A stretch of DNA of 64,000 nt. Source: Debaryomyces hansenii CBS767 (taxonomy: Eukaryota > Ascomycota > Pichiomycetes > Serinales > Debaryomycetaceae). A program made the position numbers and the translations under genes. A model generated the notes under the pieces. It ran no database searches. It had not been told where the DNA came from and saw only the letters and a program-made list of their open reading frames with translations. The stretch covers positions 1,426,001 through 1,490,000 of the forward strand of contig NC_006045.2 of assembly GCF_000006445.2 (NCBI RefSeq), given 5' to 3'. Positions within the stretch are counted from its first letter, which is position 1. The number at the start of each line of letters is the position of its first letter. This document shows positions 29,440-41,586 of this stretch, piece by piece.

Positions 29440-30447
29440 TTAAGAATAATTCAATATGTTCGGTACAGGACCTAAAGGTGTAATACCATTAGGATTTATA
29501 CCAGGATGAGATTTGGTGTAATGGTATTTGATATGATCGAAATCGGTTGTTTCTTTGAAACCTGGGATTTTCCAATATAAAAATCTTAACCATTTGTGAA
29601 TATTAGGATAATCGTATCTGATCATCTTTAAATTACATTTGAAATGTTGGACATAAACGGCATCGAATCTGACAATTGTAGTAAATAATCTAATATCGGC
29701 CTCTGTAAGTTTGTTACCAATTAAAAAACTGTTAAAACTTTCTTTGTTCTTGGCCAAAATTTGCTCTACCATATCAAGATGATTGAAAACATTGGCTACC
29801 TCTTTGTCATAAATCTCTTGCTTAGTAGAGAAACCGGTCTTATAAACACCGCTATTGATATTATCGTGAATCCAGGAATTGATCTCATCAATCTCATGTC
29901 TCTTTTCTTTTGGATACAAATCTAACTCGGCATATTCTGACGGCAATAATGAGTTGAACTCGCTGTGAAACATTCTCAAGATTTCACTTGATTCGTTGTT
30001 CACGATGGTTTCTAATTTCTTGTCCCATAACACTGGAACGGTAAATCTACCCGCGTACTCTGGATCTGCTTTGAAATACAATTGCTTGAATCTATCAAAC
30101 CCGTACAAGTGGTCTTCAGTGCCGTTCAGAATATCGCTTTTTGATGACCTTTTACTGGCTTCTTCCTTATTCATAAATCTCCATCCATTATTATCCATGT
30201 GCCAATGCACAACCGAAACTGATATAATTTGAGTCAATCCTTTCAAAACTCTAGTAGCTAATGTTCTGTGGGCCCATGGACATGCCATGGACACATACAA
30301 GTGATAACGGTTCAACTCAGGCCTAAACCTGGCATTTTCGGCACTGGAAATGAAATTCCGGAATGTAGATGCTTTTTTCTTAAAAGCACCTGTTTCATCG
30401 GCAAAATTCAAGTTCCCAAGCAGGTTGCCTCTTTTATCTGTGGCCAT
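29440..30447 (-). CDS. ECM4: Glutathione S-transferase, Xi/omega-like (Ecm4 type), copy 2
   Basis: The 335-residue paralogue of copy 1 has the same motifs: CPWAH with Cys56, HWHMDNNGWRF, NNESSEI and EADIRLFTTIVRFDAVYVQH. Divergence is concentrated in residues 1-45, around 170-235 and at the C-terminus. The middle is almost identical in DNA, including synonymous sites (30140-30256 equals 28642-28758). A CACGTG box (30534) and a TTAGTCA AP-1-like element (30737-30743) lie upstream. Both copies look intact and functional. Which one is the direct orthologue of Saccharomyces ECM4 cannot be told here. Confidence 0.86.
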   Translation of the reverse strand: MATDKRGNLLGNLNFADETGAFKKKASTFRNFISSAENARFRPELNRYHLYVSMACPWAHRTLATRVLKGLTQIISVSVVHWHMDNNGWRFMNKEEASKRSSKSDILNGTEDHLYGFDRFKQLYFKADPEYAGRFTVPVLWDKKLETIVNNESSEILRMFHSEFNSLLPSEYAELDLYPKEKRHEIDEINSWIHDNINSGVYKTGFSTKQEIYDKEVANVFNHLDMVEQILAKNKESFNSFLIGNKLTEADIRLFTTIVRFDAVYVQHFKCNLKMIRYDYPNIHKWLRFLYWKIPGFKETTDFDHIKYHYTKSHPGINPNGITPLGPVPNILNYS

Positions 30448-30533
30448 TTTGATACGTAATTGACTATCTAGGTGTATGTTTAGTTGATTAATGTCTTCCA
30501 GGATCCAGTAGTTAAATATTCCAATCCCGTAGG

Positions 30534-30539
30534 CACGTG
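30534..30539. promoter_or_regulatory. CACGTG E-box upstream of ECM4 copy 2
   Basis: A palindromic CACGTG lies 87 bp upstream of the ATG at 30447. Confidence 0.45.
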
Positions 30540-31121
30540 AACAAAGGACCCTATTACTGATTCATAATTTGTTAATTTATTGCAAAGTGTAACATCTATC
30601 TCTTGCTTACAATTGGAATAAATACCGTAGGTTAGTCTGCATAGTGCTTGCTTGACTCTTATCTTCTTTCATAGAGCTTTTTGATTGACCTCGATTACAT
30701 ATTTTGTAATAAGTGCTTAAGGACAATTTGCAGCAATTAGTCACTACGAATATCAAGAGGGTTTAGAACAAATTTAGCTTGCCGATAGAATCTTCGTATT
30801 TCATTATTAACTTACCAACTCGTAGCTCATAATTATGCCGGATTTCCTTGTAAGCATATATAAAAAAAATACTCTTACAAATATTTACAAAAGACCACTT
30901 CGCCATGGATAGGAGAATTACCCTACGCTCCTGAAAAATTCTAACCTAAGAACAGTCTAATCCAGTTGACATCCTCTTTTCAAGAACAAATGCAGCACAT
31001 GCTGCAATAAATCCCGAAGCAAGATTTATATAATCTTTATTGTCGAGTCTTTCCGCGATGATTTTCCTCTTACCGTACATACTCATAGCATAATCAAGAG
31101 ACTCTTCATTATTTTCTTGTT

Positions 31122-31274
31122 GTTCATAATTTCCTACGTATCATCATTCCCTACCTTATCATCATTTCCTACCTTATCATCATTTCCTACCTTATCATCA
31201 TTTCCTACCTTATCATCATTTCCTACCTTATCATCATTCCCTACCTTATCATCATTCCTTACCTTATCATCATT
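31122..31274. repeat. Minisatellite, seven 18-bp units plus partial flanks
   Basis: Seven units of ATCATCATTTCCTACCTT (31140-31265), with T/C variants at one position in units 1, 6 and 7, are flanked by a degenerate unit (31122-31139) and a 9-bp partial unit. It lies in non-coding DNA about 450 bp upstream of the C2H2 regulator. There are no spacers, so it is not CRISPR-like. Confidence 0.9.
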
Positions 31275-31717
31275 AAAATACAACATTACTTGACAATAAT
31301 CGTAATTTAGATATTTTCTTGCAAAAATCTAAAAGTTTTGCCATATAACTTCATAGATACACATAAAAGCAAAACAATAAAAGAAAACTCGTTATCAAGT
31401 CCTAAATACCCAAACAACCGAAAAATTGTCTTTTGATATCATATTTGAGTGACTCTACTTACTAATCGTTAATGGTAGATAGTTTTGCAATCGATTGTAG
31501 AAAACACCACAAAATTGTCCTCGGAGACGAGGGAGAAAAAACATAATACACAAATAAAATCCTCACTGCAAGCGGCTCATGTATATACTTATCAAACAAT
31601 CAAAGAATATATCTATTGATAGTGATAATAAGGTGTTATTTGGTAAAGAAAGTTAATGGAATAGAAAATACGGTATCGATAGGTTATTTAAATTCTAAAA
31701 AGACGTGAATTAACAAT

Positions 31718-33151
31718 ATGTCCCAAACGCAAGACATAAAAGCTAAACAAACCAAAGATGAAGGTGGAAACGAAGATAAACCTTTGGATAAGAATACTAA
31801 AGTAGAAGATGGTAGGGAGGAACTGGAAAAGTCTGAGAGTGGGTATTTAGGAGAAGAAAAGTTGGATATAAACAAGCAAACGGTCGGCGGAACAGATAAT
31901 CAGCAAACGGCATCTGCTGCGTTATCGCAACAACAGCAGCCTCAGAAAGCGCCTCCACAAATCGCACCATATATGGGTTATTATAATGGAGTGATGCCAC
32001 CATTCTATCAATCGTTTCCGTATTCCAATGTTTCGAACGCTTCATATAAGTATTACGGACCCAAAGTTAGCCAAACGTATAGTGGGAACACAACGAATCA
32101 AATTCCACAAGAAAGCCAACCGAACTACCAGACAATTCAACCGCAACTTCAGGGGCAGCAGCCACAAGCACCTGCCCAGAACCAATTGCAGCCTTCAGCA
32201 AAACAGCCGCAAATGTCCGCCCAGCAAGTACAGGCACTTCAGGACCATCAGCATCACCATTTACAGGCAAATATACAACAAGGGCAACACATGTCGCTAC
32301 CACAACATAATTCGCCCCATGGTATCGGGGTGGAAAATTTTCAAATATCTCAGTATCAACCCACAAATACCTTCAAGGTTGGAAGGCCTAAGAAGACCGA
32401 AGACAAAATCTCGAAGAGTAAATTCAACTCAAAATTCAAAACCAAAAGCATTAATGACAGGCCTTACTCGTGCTCATTTCCAGGATGTGATTGGGCATTT
32501 GCCAGGCAGTCTGATTTAAGGAGACACGCGAAGTCACATTCAGAACCAAGTTATCATTGTCCGTATTGGAGAAACGATCCAACATGTCATCGTAATGGTG
32601 GGGCATTCAACAGATTGGATGTTCTTAAGAGGCATTTGAAATTGGTTCATTACGTCCAAGATAAGCACCAAATAGTCGATGGTTCTAAAGAAGACCCTGG
32701 ATGGTGCAGGGCATGTCAAAGAATGTTTCCCAACTCTAAAATTTTCATAGATCATTGCTTGGAATGCGCTCAACAGTTAACACCAGCCGAATGGAAGTCA
32801 AATGATCCACTGAAACCCGATCAGAACCAGCATCAATTAAGCAATAATCATAGTAATCAAGGCATCCATATGTCCAACCAGTACATCCCAAACAATCCTC
32901 AGACCCATAATGATAATCAAATCTACCAGATTTCAGATATACCCAAAATTAACAATCAGGATGCTAATAGCATTTTACAATCACCACCACCAAACACTGC
33001 AAGTTCTGGTAATAATGGCCATGAGAATTCGTCAGGTGGACAGAATGAAAATAAGGATAATGAGTCTTTCTTTTTAGAGAAAATTCCTAGCAATCCCAAT
33101 CAGAACTTTAACGTGTTTAATAATGCTCCCCATACAAATTCAAGCTATTAA
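31718..33151 (+). CDS. C2H2 zinc-finger transcription factor (Bcr1-like candidate)
   Basis: The 477-residue protein has a charged N-terminus, a Gln/Pro-rich region (about 70-215) typical of activators, and a compact cysteine/histidine block (about 247-350). A classical finger is seen at YSCSFPGCDWAFARQSDLRR. An atypical one with an insertion follows (HCPYWRNDPTCHRNGGAFNR, then LDVLKRHLKLVH), and a third Cys/His cluster reads WCRACQRMFP. An Asn-rich tail follows. The RPKKTEDK segment before the fingers is basic. The finger layout and Gln-rich N-terminus recall Bcr1, the biofilm and cell-wall regulator of Candida, but I compare from memory and leave the symbol blank. It has a 1.27-kb promoter and is convergent with MCM6. 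Confidence 0.7.
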   Translation: MSQTQDIKAKQTKDEGGNEDKPLDKNTKVEDGREELEKSESGYLGEEKLDINKQTVGGTDNQQTASAALSQQQQPQKAPPQIAPYMGYYNGVMPPFYQSFPYSNVSNASYKYYGPKVSQTYSGNTTNQIPQESQPNYQTIQPQLQGQQPQAPAQNQLQPSAKQPQMSAQQVQALQDHQHHHLQANIQQGQHMSLPQHNSPHGIGVENFQISQYQPTNTFKVGRPKKTEDKISKSKFNSKFKTKSINDRPYSCSFPGCDWAFARQSDLRRHAKSHSEPSYHCPYWRNDPTCHRNGGAFNRLDVLKRHLKLVHYVQDKHQIVDGSKEDPGWCRACQRMFPNSKIFIDHCLECAQQLTPAEWKSNDPLKPDQNQHQLSNNHSNQGIHMSNQYIPNNPQTHNDNQIYQISDIPKINNQDANSILQSPPPNTASSGNNGHENSSGGQNENKDNESFFLEKIPSNPNQNFNVFNNAPHTNSSY

Positions 33152-33234
33152 CGGTAACAATAATAATCATTTTAAATATACATTCAACTATTCAAATAAA
33201 TTCTTAATATAATATACACTCATTTAAACCTATC

Positions 33235-36063
<2,829 letters not shown>

Positions 36064-36192
36064 TTATTCTATTACTTTACTGACGGAGGAATGATTTAAC
36101 TATAAATATCTTAAATCCTAAGGAAACACAATTCGTTTAAAAAGTAATAGGTAAAATGTATGAATTGAAAATTAATTTCTATGAAAACATGA

Positions 36193-36198
36193 ACGCGT
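36193..36198. promoter_or_regulatory. MluI cell-cycle box (MCB) upstream of MCM6
   Basis: A perfect ACGCGT lies 139 bp upstream of the MCM6 ATG and 114 bp upstream of the divergent EMAPII-like gene. MBF-type factors use it for G1/S transcription. Confidence 0.55.
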
Positions 36199-36311
36199 TA
36201 AAATTTAATTAAGCTTCCTAATTGGGATAAATTATCAAAAAATGATTTCGATGGCCCTAATACTAGAAGTATAATACCCTCTCTAATTACTACAATCTTG
36301 TGGATTCTACG

Positions 36312-37014
36312 ATGTTTCTGAGGATATATGCTAGAAGATTTTCGTCTGCTGTAATCATAAAGACCGAATGTATGTAAAAAAACGGAATTTTTAGTGAGAA
36401 ATGTTTATGATTTTTCATGATGCTGGACATATATTGACATTGACATAGTTCCTCCTAGTTTATTGAATATTAAAGTTGGAAAAATATTACAATGCCAGAG
36501 GCACAAGAATGCAGATAAGTTATACGTGAGCCAAATTCAGATCGAAGAGAATCCCATTGAAGATAATGAGAATATAGAGGCAAAAATAGTTCAGGTGTGT
36601 TCCGGATTGGTTGACTTCATACCCATAGAGCAAATGAAAGATAGAAAGGTTGCAGTTTTGGCAAACTTGAAGGCGTCGAAACAGAGGGGAGTTAAATCAG
36701 AAGCCATGTTGTTGGCAGTAGAGAAGAGTTTCGGCAGCGATGCCGAATTGAGTGACGCAAAGGTCGAATTGATCAATCCGCCTAGGAACGCCAAGGTAGG
36801 GCAGAAATTATATTTTGATCACTTTGTATCGGATGAATTTCCTTCAAAGTTGAAAAGTAAGGCATGGCAAGAGATACAGAAACACTTGAAAACGACCGTT
36901 ACTGGGGAGGCTGCGTATGTGACAGACGAAGGTAAAGCGTGCCTCTTGAAGACCATTGACCACGCATCAGAGAGTGCCTACGCAGATACTTTAACCGATG
37001 GGATAATACGTTAA
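36312..37014 (+). CDS. Predicted mitochondrial EMAPII/Arc1-like tRNA-binding protein (one intron)
   Basis: The proposed structure is join(36312-36369, 36449-37014). Exon 1 encodes MFSRIYARRFSSAVIIKTE (third codon CTG read as Ser), a classic mitochondrial presequence. The 79-nt intron has a GTATGT donor and ACATAG acceptor and joins in phase to FPPSLLNIKVGKI. The 207-residue protein is then almost wholly an OB-fold EMAPII/Arc1-type tRNA-binding domain: NIKVGKILQCQRHKNADKLY, IVQVCSGLVDFIP, KVAVLANLKASKQRGVKSEA. The rest of the family binds tRNA or partners with aminoacyl-tRNA synthetases. The open frame containing this domain has no ATG before the domain (upstream stop at 36418), which forces either a spliced start or a non-AUG start. 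The branch point is not a clear TACTAAC. It is convergent with PRX1. Confidence 0.72.
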
Positions 37015-37096
37015 TATAGTATAGCATATTATGTACGTATGTTCATATTTAAAAAAGCTTATAAGCGACTTATATATATATATTTCCTAAGATGAT

Positions 37097-37891
37097 TTAA
37101 GAAGAAGACTTTGTAGTTCTTAAGTAAGATTTCAACATTGTGAAGTCACCGAACTTGGTCTTTGCATCCTCATCTGAAACACTTGGAGGAATAATGACAT
37201 CCTCACCAACAGACCAATCAATTGGAGTAGCAATACCATCCTTGTCAGCTAATTGTAAAGCATCGAGAACTCTCAAAACTTCAGAAGAGTTTCTACCAGT
37301 TGAGGCAGGATAGGTCATGATTAATCTTACCTTTTTAGCTGGATCAATAATGAATACAGATCTGACAGTTGGAACCATACCCTTACCAATGTTCTCGAAA
37401 TCAGATGCAGAACACATGTCATACAAAAATGCAACCTTTCTGTCAGCATCAGCAATGATAGGGTAAGTAAACTTAGCACCACCAGAAGTAACATCTTCAA
37501 TATCCTTAATCCATGCTTTGTGGCTTTCAACACCTTCTGTAGATAAACCAATCAACTTAGCACCTCTTTCGCTGAATTCCGGGGCAAGTCTTGCGAAAGC
37601 TCCCAATTCTGTAGTACAGACTGGGGTGAAGTCCGCTGGGTGGGAAAATAAAACGATCCATTGATTACCGATGTATTCATGGAAATCAATTTTACCTTCA
37701 GTAGTATCGGCAACAAAGTTTGGTGCCTCAGAGCCAATTCTTATTCTTGGTTGCTCCGCAGCATCGAAGGTAGAATATAATTGAGTACGACCTAATTGAA
37801 CACCAGATCTGGCGTATTGGCCAACTGCACCTCTTGCAGTTGGAATTGAGTGTCTCAAAGCAGCTGAACGTAATAATTGTCTACTGAACAT
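37097..37891 (-). CDS. PRX1: Mitochondrial 1-Cys peroxiredoxin
   Basis: The 264-residue protein has a basic presequence (about 1-45). The Prx6-type 1-Cys peroxiredoxin domain follows: FSHPADFTPVCTTELGAFAR with peroxidatic Cys92, SHKAWIKDIEDV, and the long C-terminal dimerisation arm containing VRLIMTYPASTGRNSSEVLR. It reduces hydrogen peroxide and alkyl hydroperoxides in the mitochondrial matrix with glutathione or thioredoxin as reductant. Strong codon bias suggests abundant expression. A CACGTG box lies 110 bp upstream and a TATATATATA run sits between it and the ATG. Confidence 0.95.
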   Translation of the reverse strand: MFSRQLLRSAALRHSIPTARGAVGQYARSGVQLGRTQLYSTFDAAEQPRIRIGSEAPNFVADTTEGKIDFHEYIGNQWIVLFSHPADFTPVCTTELGAFARLAPEFSERGAKLIGLSTEGVESHKAWIKDIEDVTSGGAKFTYPIIADADRKVAFLYDMCSASDFENIGKGMVPTVRSVFIIDPAKKVRLIMTYPASTGRNSSEVLRVLDALQLADKDGIATPIDWSVGEDVIIPPSVSDEDAKTKFGDFTMLKSYLRTTKSSS

Positions 37892-38000
37892 CTTTCCGGT
37901 ATGTTTTGCTAATCAATTGATAAATGTTAAAGATAGATTCGGAACCTATATATATATATATTTCACTATTCATTATTAGACGGAAGCAATAATCCCATCT

Positions 38001-38006
38001 CACGTG
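38001..38006. promoter_or_regulatory. CACGTG E-box upstream of PRX1
   Basis: A palindromic CACGTG lies 110 bp upstream of the PRX1 ATG (37891). The zinc-cluster gene on the other side ends at 38170, so PRX1 is the only promoter nearby. Confidence 0.5.
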
Positions 38007-38169
38007 ATTTTTGATTAGTATAAGTTAATAGAATCATAAACATTAAATACTATATACATACAACAAAACTAATATTAAATAGAAACATAAGCGCAGAAAG
38101 TAGAAAAATATAGTATATACGGGAGCCATCAAGGTTTTAATTTTGTACATCATAAGCATTAAGTGTAGA

Positions 38170-40971
38170 TTAGTTTTCAGGAATCATATTTGCGTCGAAC
38201 CAACCTAAGAAATCATCATCCTGGTAATTATCATTATTTATCCAACCATCGGATTGCTTTTGGAAAAAATTGTCCATCTGGTCAGCTACTCCATTAATTA
38301 CTGATTGGTTTCCACCAAAATATTGGAAATTAGCTGGGTTTGGAGTACCCACGGGGTGGACTTCAGCCAATGAATCACTAGGAGAAAATAGCATGGACTG
38401 GCCCAGTGGCATTTGCTCTATTTGTGGTTGATATTGAGTTTTCGAAACTGAAGAAACCATGTTTGAGTTATTTATCGGATAGTTTGAAATTGGGACGGAT
38501 GATGAATTAATGGTGGTATCTTGGTTCGTATTTCTCGAATCAATATCTCTCATACTGCCCGTTGCTTCAAGCATAGCAAGTGGAATACCATTGATTTCCA
38601 ATGGTTTATCCAAGCCAATCGCATTTGCATTCAGCTTAGCTTGGGTCATTGCATGGTCAGTCGGCACTAAGGTCGTCACTGTTGTACCATTAGGAGTGGT
38701 CGTTGTAATTGTTTTGAAGTCGTCCTTGGTGATTTGATTATAGAATGGTAAAGGTAAAGGTTTTCTTTGATTCGAAAATGACGATACATCATTGTCCTCT
38801 CTAGGTTCATTCTTAACCCGTTTATCTTCGGGTGGATGTGACTTATCGGTAAGGGTCCTTCTTCTAGCTTCATGTATACACCATACTAAATCATAAAACA
38901 ATGAAGCAGTTAAATGTGATCTCATTCTAGTAATTATGCTACCACCAATTTCTTTGTTATCGGATAAGAAGACTTCTGGATATGTATACAAAACAATATT
39001 CAAATTTTCCAATACTTTTGCGGTTCTCGAAATATCGTTCTGTAATTCCTTCCACGACGATAACGTATTCCTAAACAATCTATGGACGGTAACAATCAGC
39101 TGTCTGGAACTATCCACGTACTTGTCAATTAAGTAACGAGACAAATGCAATTTGAACAACATCAAAACCGAATATGTGATGGCTTGTCTGACATAAATAG
39201 GAAATTCAATTAGTGATATAGTGTTACTACTAATCATTTGTGATGTGACGGTGATAATCCTTGTTGCTGAATGATAAGCCGCACTAACATATTTAACCTG
39301 GTCTTCAATTGGCGTACCTGGTAAAAATGCAAAGCAACAGATCATTAATTTGATATATAAATAATAGATTTCAATAGAAGAACCGTTTTCAATAGGTAGC
39401 TTGAACTTCAATCTTTCTAATTCTCTATCCAATGTGTTTAAAGAGCCTGCCCGATTCAGAGGCTCCAAAAGACCATCTGGTCTAGTCACAGAAATTCCCA
39501 TCACATTAACCAATTTGCATTGGAAGATAGACAATGAGATTAGACAACGGAAATTTTTAGGTAAGCTTTGGTCCACTCTTGCATTCTCCAATAAATAATC
39601 TGTAGTATTGATCAGCGGCGGTAATCCTAATACAGAAGACCAAAATTGCTCACAGAAAAATACGGCTAACCAAGTTCTCGTTCTCCAAAGTTCAGCATCT
39701 GGCCCTAAGCTGGCTTGGGTTCTGCTGAACTCTTGAATGAATTCACCACCTCTATGTAAACCTAATTGTAATGATAAATTCTTAGCTAACCCAATAAATC
39801 TGTAAGAACAGTCATCCAAAACCTTTTCGTTTGGCAATGGCCATATGGAGAGCACAACAAGCGCCTGTATAACATGTGTTGATCTCGGTGTATGTGTCCA
39901 GCAAGTTTCAATCGCTAAGTGCTTAATTAATGACGCTAATGACATGTATAACGTTGGTTCTGGTTCAGACAATGCTGCCGTTAAAATGACCGACCAGAAT
40001 AAAAGCTTTGACTTATGATATAATTCTGTCGCTGAATTTGAAGTAATTATCGGTAAAAATGGCAAATGTTTAGTAATAAACCTATCATGGAGTTCGTTCG
40101 CTTTGTCCAAAGGAACAGAGACATCGCCAAGAACAAATTCCGGAATAGTTTCGAATTCTTCTTCGTGTTCTCTTGCAAGTTTACCTAAGCTATCGTACTT
40201 TTTTTCCATAGTTGGCGAATTATCAGTTGATGTTTCGTGCAAAATATGACCCAAAGGGGCTGAAGTAGGAATTGCATCGTTAAGAATTTGATTACCTTGT
40301 AAAGGATTGTTTGGTGATAAATTAGCACTAGTATTTACATGAGGAAAGCCAGAAGCAAATGAATGGGGTGAATTATCTGACTGGAATTGCGACGGAGTGT
40401 TCCCATTCGAGAAATCCGAAACAGTACCAGCAGATCTTTGGATAGGGGTTGTATTATATAGTTGGTTTTGTGTCATGCTACTAAACGTTGGTTGCAGCTG
40501 TTGTTGTATGAAGTTCATGTTATGTTGGTTCAATGCTTGGGTTAAAAGGGACTCGTTTTTCGTCAACATTTCAATTTTAGCTCTTAGCTCGTCAACGTCA
40601 CTCTTTAACGACTGGATCTGCGACCCCTTCTTGGGCCTGAACTGTGGATCTATCTCACACTTTAATCCCATTTTATCACATCTATGGCACGGATTCGGAT
40701 AATTATCCGATGCGTTACACTTAATCTTGTGTTGACGACAAAATGTACAAGATGTAACAGGCCTATGCCCCGTTTGCTTCGACCCTTTATCTCCTGATTG
40801 CCCCATACTCGAAGCTTCACTTAGACTCTGTGATTTCTGCTTTTTAACCACGGTAGCATTGTTGGCAGGTAATGACCGTCTCTTGTTTCCTCCACCATTT
40901 GTGGTACCAGCAGGCGACCCTCCTGAAACGGATGGTTTTGGAAGTATTGACTTTATTCTTGACTTTTCCAT
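38170..40971 (-). CDS. SEF1: Zn(II)2Cys6 transcription factor, Sef1-like
   Basis: The 933-residue protein has an N-terminal Zn2Cys6 cluster (about 72-110: RPVTSCTFCRQHKIKCN, PCHRCDKMGLKC) with the linker EIDPQFRPKKGSQIQSLKSD. A coiled coil follows (VDELRAKIEMLTKNESLL). A large fungal-specific regulatory domain (about 280-690) contains TPRSTHVIQALVVLSIWPLP and SYRFIGLAKNLSLQLGLHRG. The tail is Asn/Ser-rich and ends in an acidic-aromatic patch (DDDFLGWFDANM) that looks like an activation domain. The cluster and linker agree with Sef1, which activates iron-uptake genes in Candida and TCA-cycle genes in Kluyveromyces. The middle domain is also shared with Leu3-type factors, so the symbol is less sure than the class. 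Confidence 0.62.
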   Translation of the reverse strand: MEKSRIKSILPKPSVSGGSPAGTTNGGGNKRRSLPANNATVVKKQKSQSLSEASSMGQSGDKGSKQTGHRPVTSCTFCRQHKIKCNASDNYPNPCHRCDKMGLKCEIDPQFRPKKGSQIQSLKSDVDELRAKIEMLTKNESLLTQALNQHNMNFIQQQLQPTFSSMTQNQLYNTTPIQRSAGTVSDFSNGNTPSQFQSDNSPHSFASGFPHVNTSANLSPNNPLQGNQILNDAIPTSAPLGHILHETSTDNSPTMEKKYDSLGKLAREHEEEFETIPEFVLGDVSVPLDKANELHDRFITKHLPFLPIITSNSATELYHKSKLLFWSVILTAALSEPEPTLYMSLASLIKHLAIETCWTHTPRSTHVIQALVVLSIWPLPNEKVLDDCSYRFIGLAKNLSLQLGLHRGGEFIQEFSRTQASLGPDAELWRTRTWLAVFFCEQFWSSVLGLPPLINTTDYLLENARVDQSLPKNFRCLISLSIFQCKLVNVMGISVTRPDGLLEPLNRAGSLNTLDRELERLKFKLPIENGSSIEIYYLYIKLMICCFAFLPGTPIEDQVKYVSAAYHSATRIITVTSQMISSNTISLIEFPIYVRQAITYSVLMLFKLHLSRYLIDKYVDSSRQLIVTVHRLFRNTLSSWKELQNDISRTAKVLENLNIVLYTYPEVFLSDNKEIGGSIITRMRSHLTASLFYDLVWCIHEARRRTLTDKSHPPEDKRVKNEPREDNDVSSFSNQRKPLPLPFYNQITKDDFKTITTTTPNGTTVTTLVPTDHAMTQAKLNANAIGLDKPLEINGIPLAMLEATGSMRDIDSRNTNQDTTINSSSVPISNYPINNSNMVSSVSKTQYQPQIEQMPLGQSMLFSPSDSLAEVHPVGTPNPANFQYFGGNQSVINGVADQMDNFFQKQSDGWINNDNYQDDDFLGWFDANMIPEN

Positions 40972-41586
40972 TTGAAAGATAACTTATTAACTAACTTTCC
41001 TAACGGAAACTTTCAAATCTTGCTTCCAATATTGTTATCAAAAAGATCAAACCTAAGAATGATTCGAGATTTTCAATTAGAAATCAGTAGTATATTTTTG
41101 TATTTCAAACGACGACTCAAACTATCTGAAAGGATAAGCTGAATATGTAACACGGGCAATATATTATTCAAAGACTAATATAATCAAATATATTCTATAT
41201 TGAATAAATTTTCCGTACTATAGTTGCCAGTGTTTGTCTCCAGTATGATTTTTATGGGAATTGGTGTTACACGCCCAGCAATGGGAGTTACCCGACTGAT
41301 TGATGGAAAAGATAAAAATTTTTCGCAGATTTGCGCAATTCCACGGCATAGTTTAGTACGCAGATCGTTAAGATAATTTTGATTTCCTTATTGAGTAATT
41401 ACGTTTGTTCGTCCTTTCGGTTGGTGAGTTATTATACAGGCTAACGAAACATACAATAAGCAAGGCTTAAAGCTTGACGGCAATTGAAATCATAGTTATG
41501 TGAATGAGGATAATGCATCGAAGAGAACAATAAATGATGTAAAAATGAACAAATATGTATTAGTGCAGATTACAAACTATAAACGG
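40972..41586. other. Intergenic interval between RAD51 and the zinc-cluster factor
   Basis: These 615 bp hold the promoter of the zinc-cluster gene (minus strand) and the 3' flank of RAD51. It is AT-rich, with no open frame, repeat or RNA that I can support. Confidence 0.6.

Larger units (their letters stand above)
30448..31717. other. Long divergent promoter between ECM4 copy 2 and the C2H2 factor
   Basis: This 1.27-kb non-coding interval contains CACGTG (30534), TTAGTCA (30737) and an 18-bp minisatellite (31122-31274). A long promoter like this is typical of regulators of morphogenesis and surface properties in this clade. No other gene is supported. Confidence 0.6.

Noticed and set aside
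31140..31265. CRISPR-like array
   Set aside because: The 18-bp units are contiguous without spacers, in a eukaryotic genome; it is a minisatellite.
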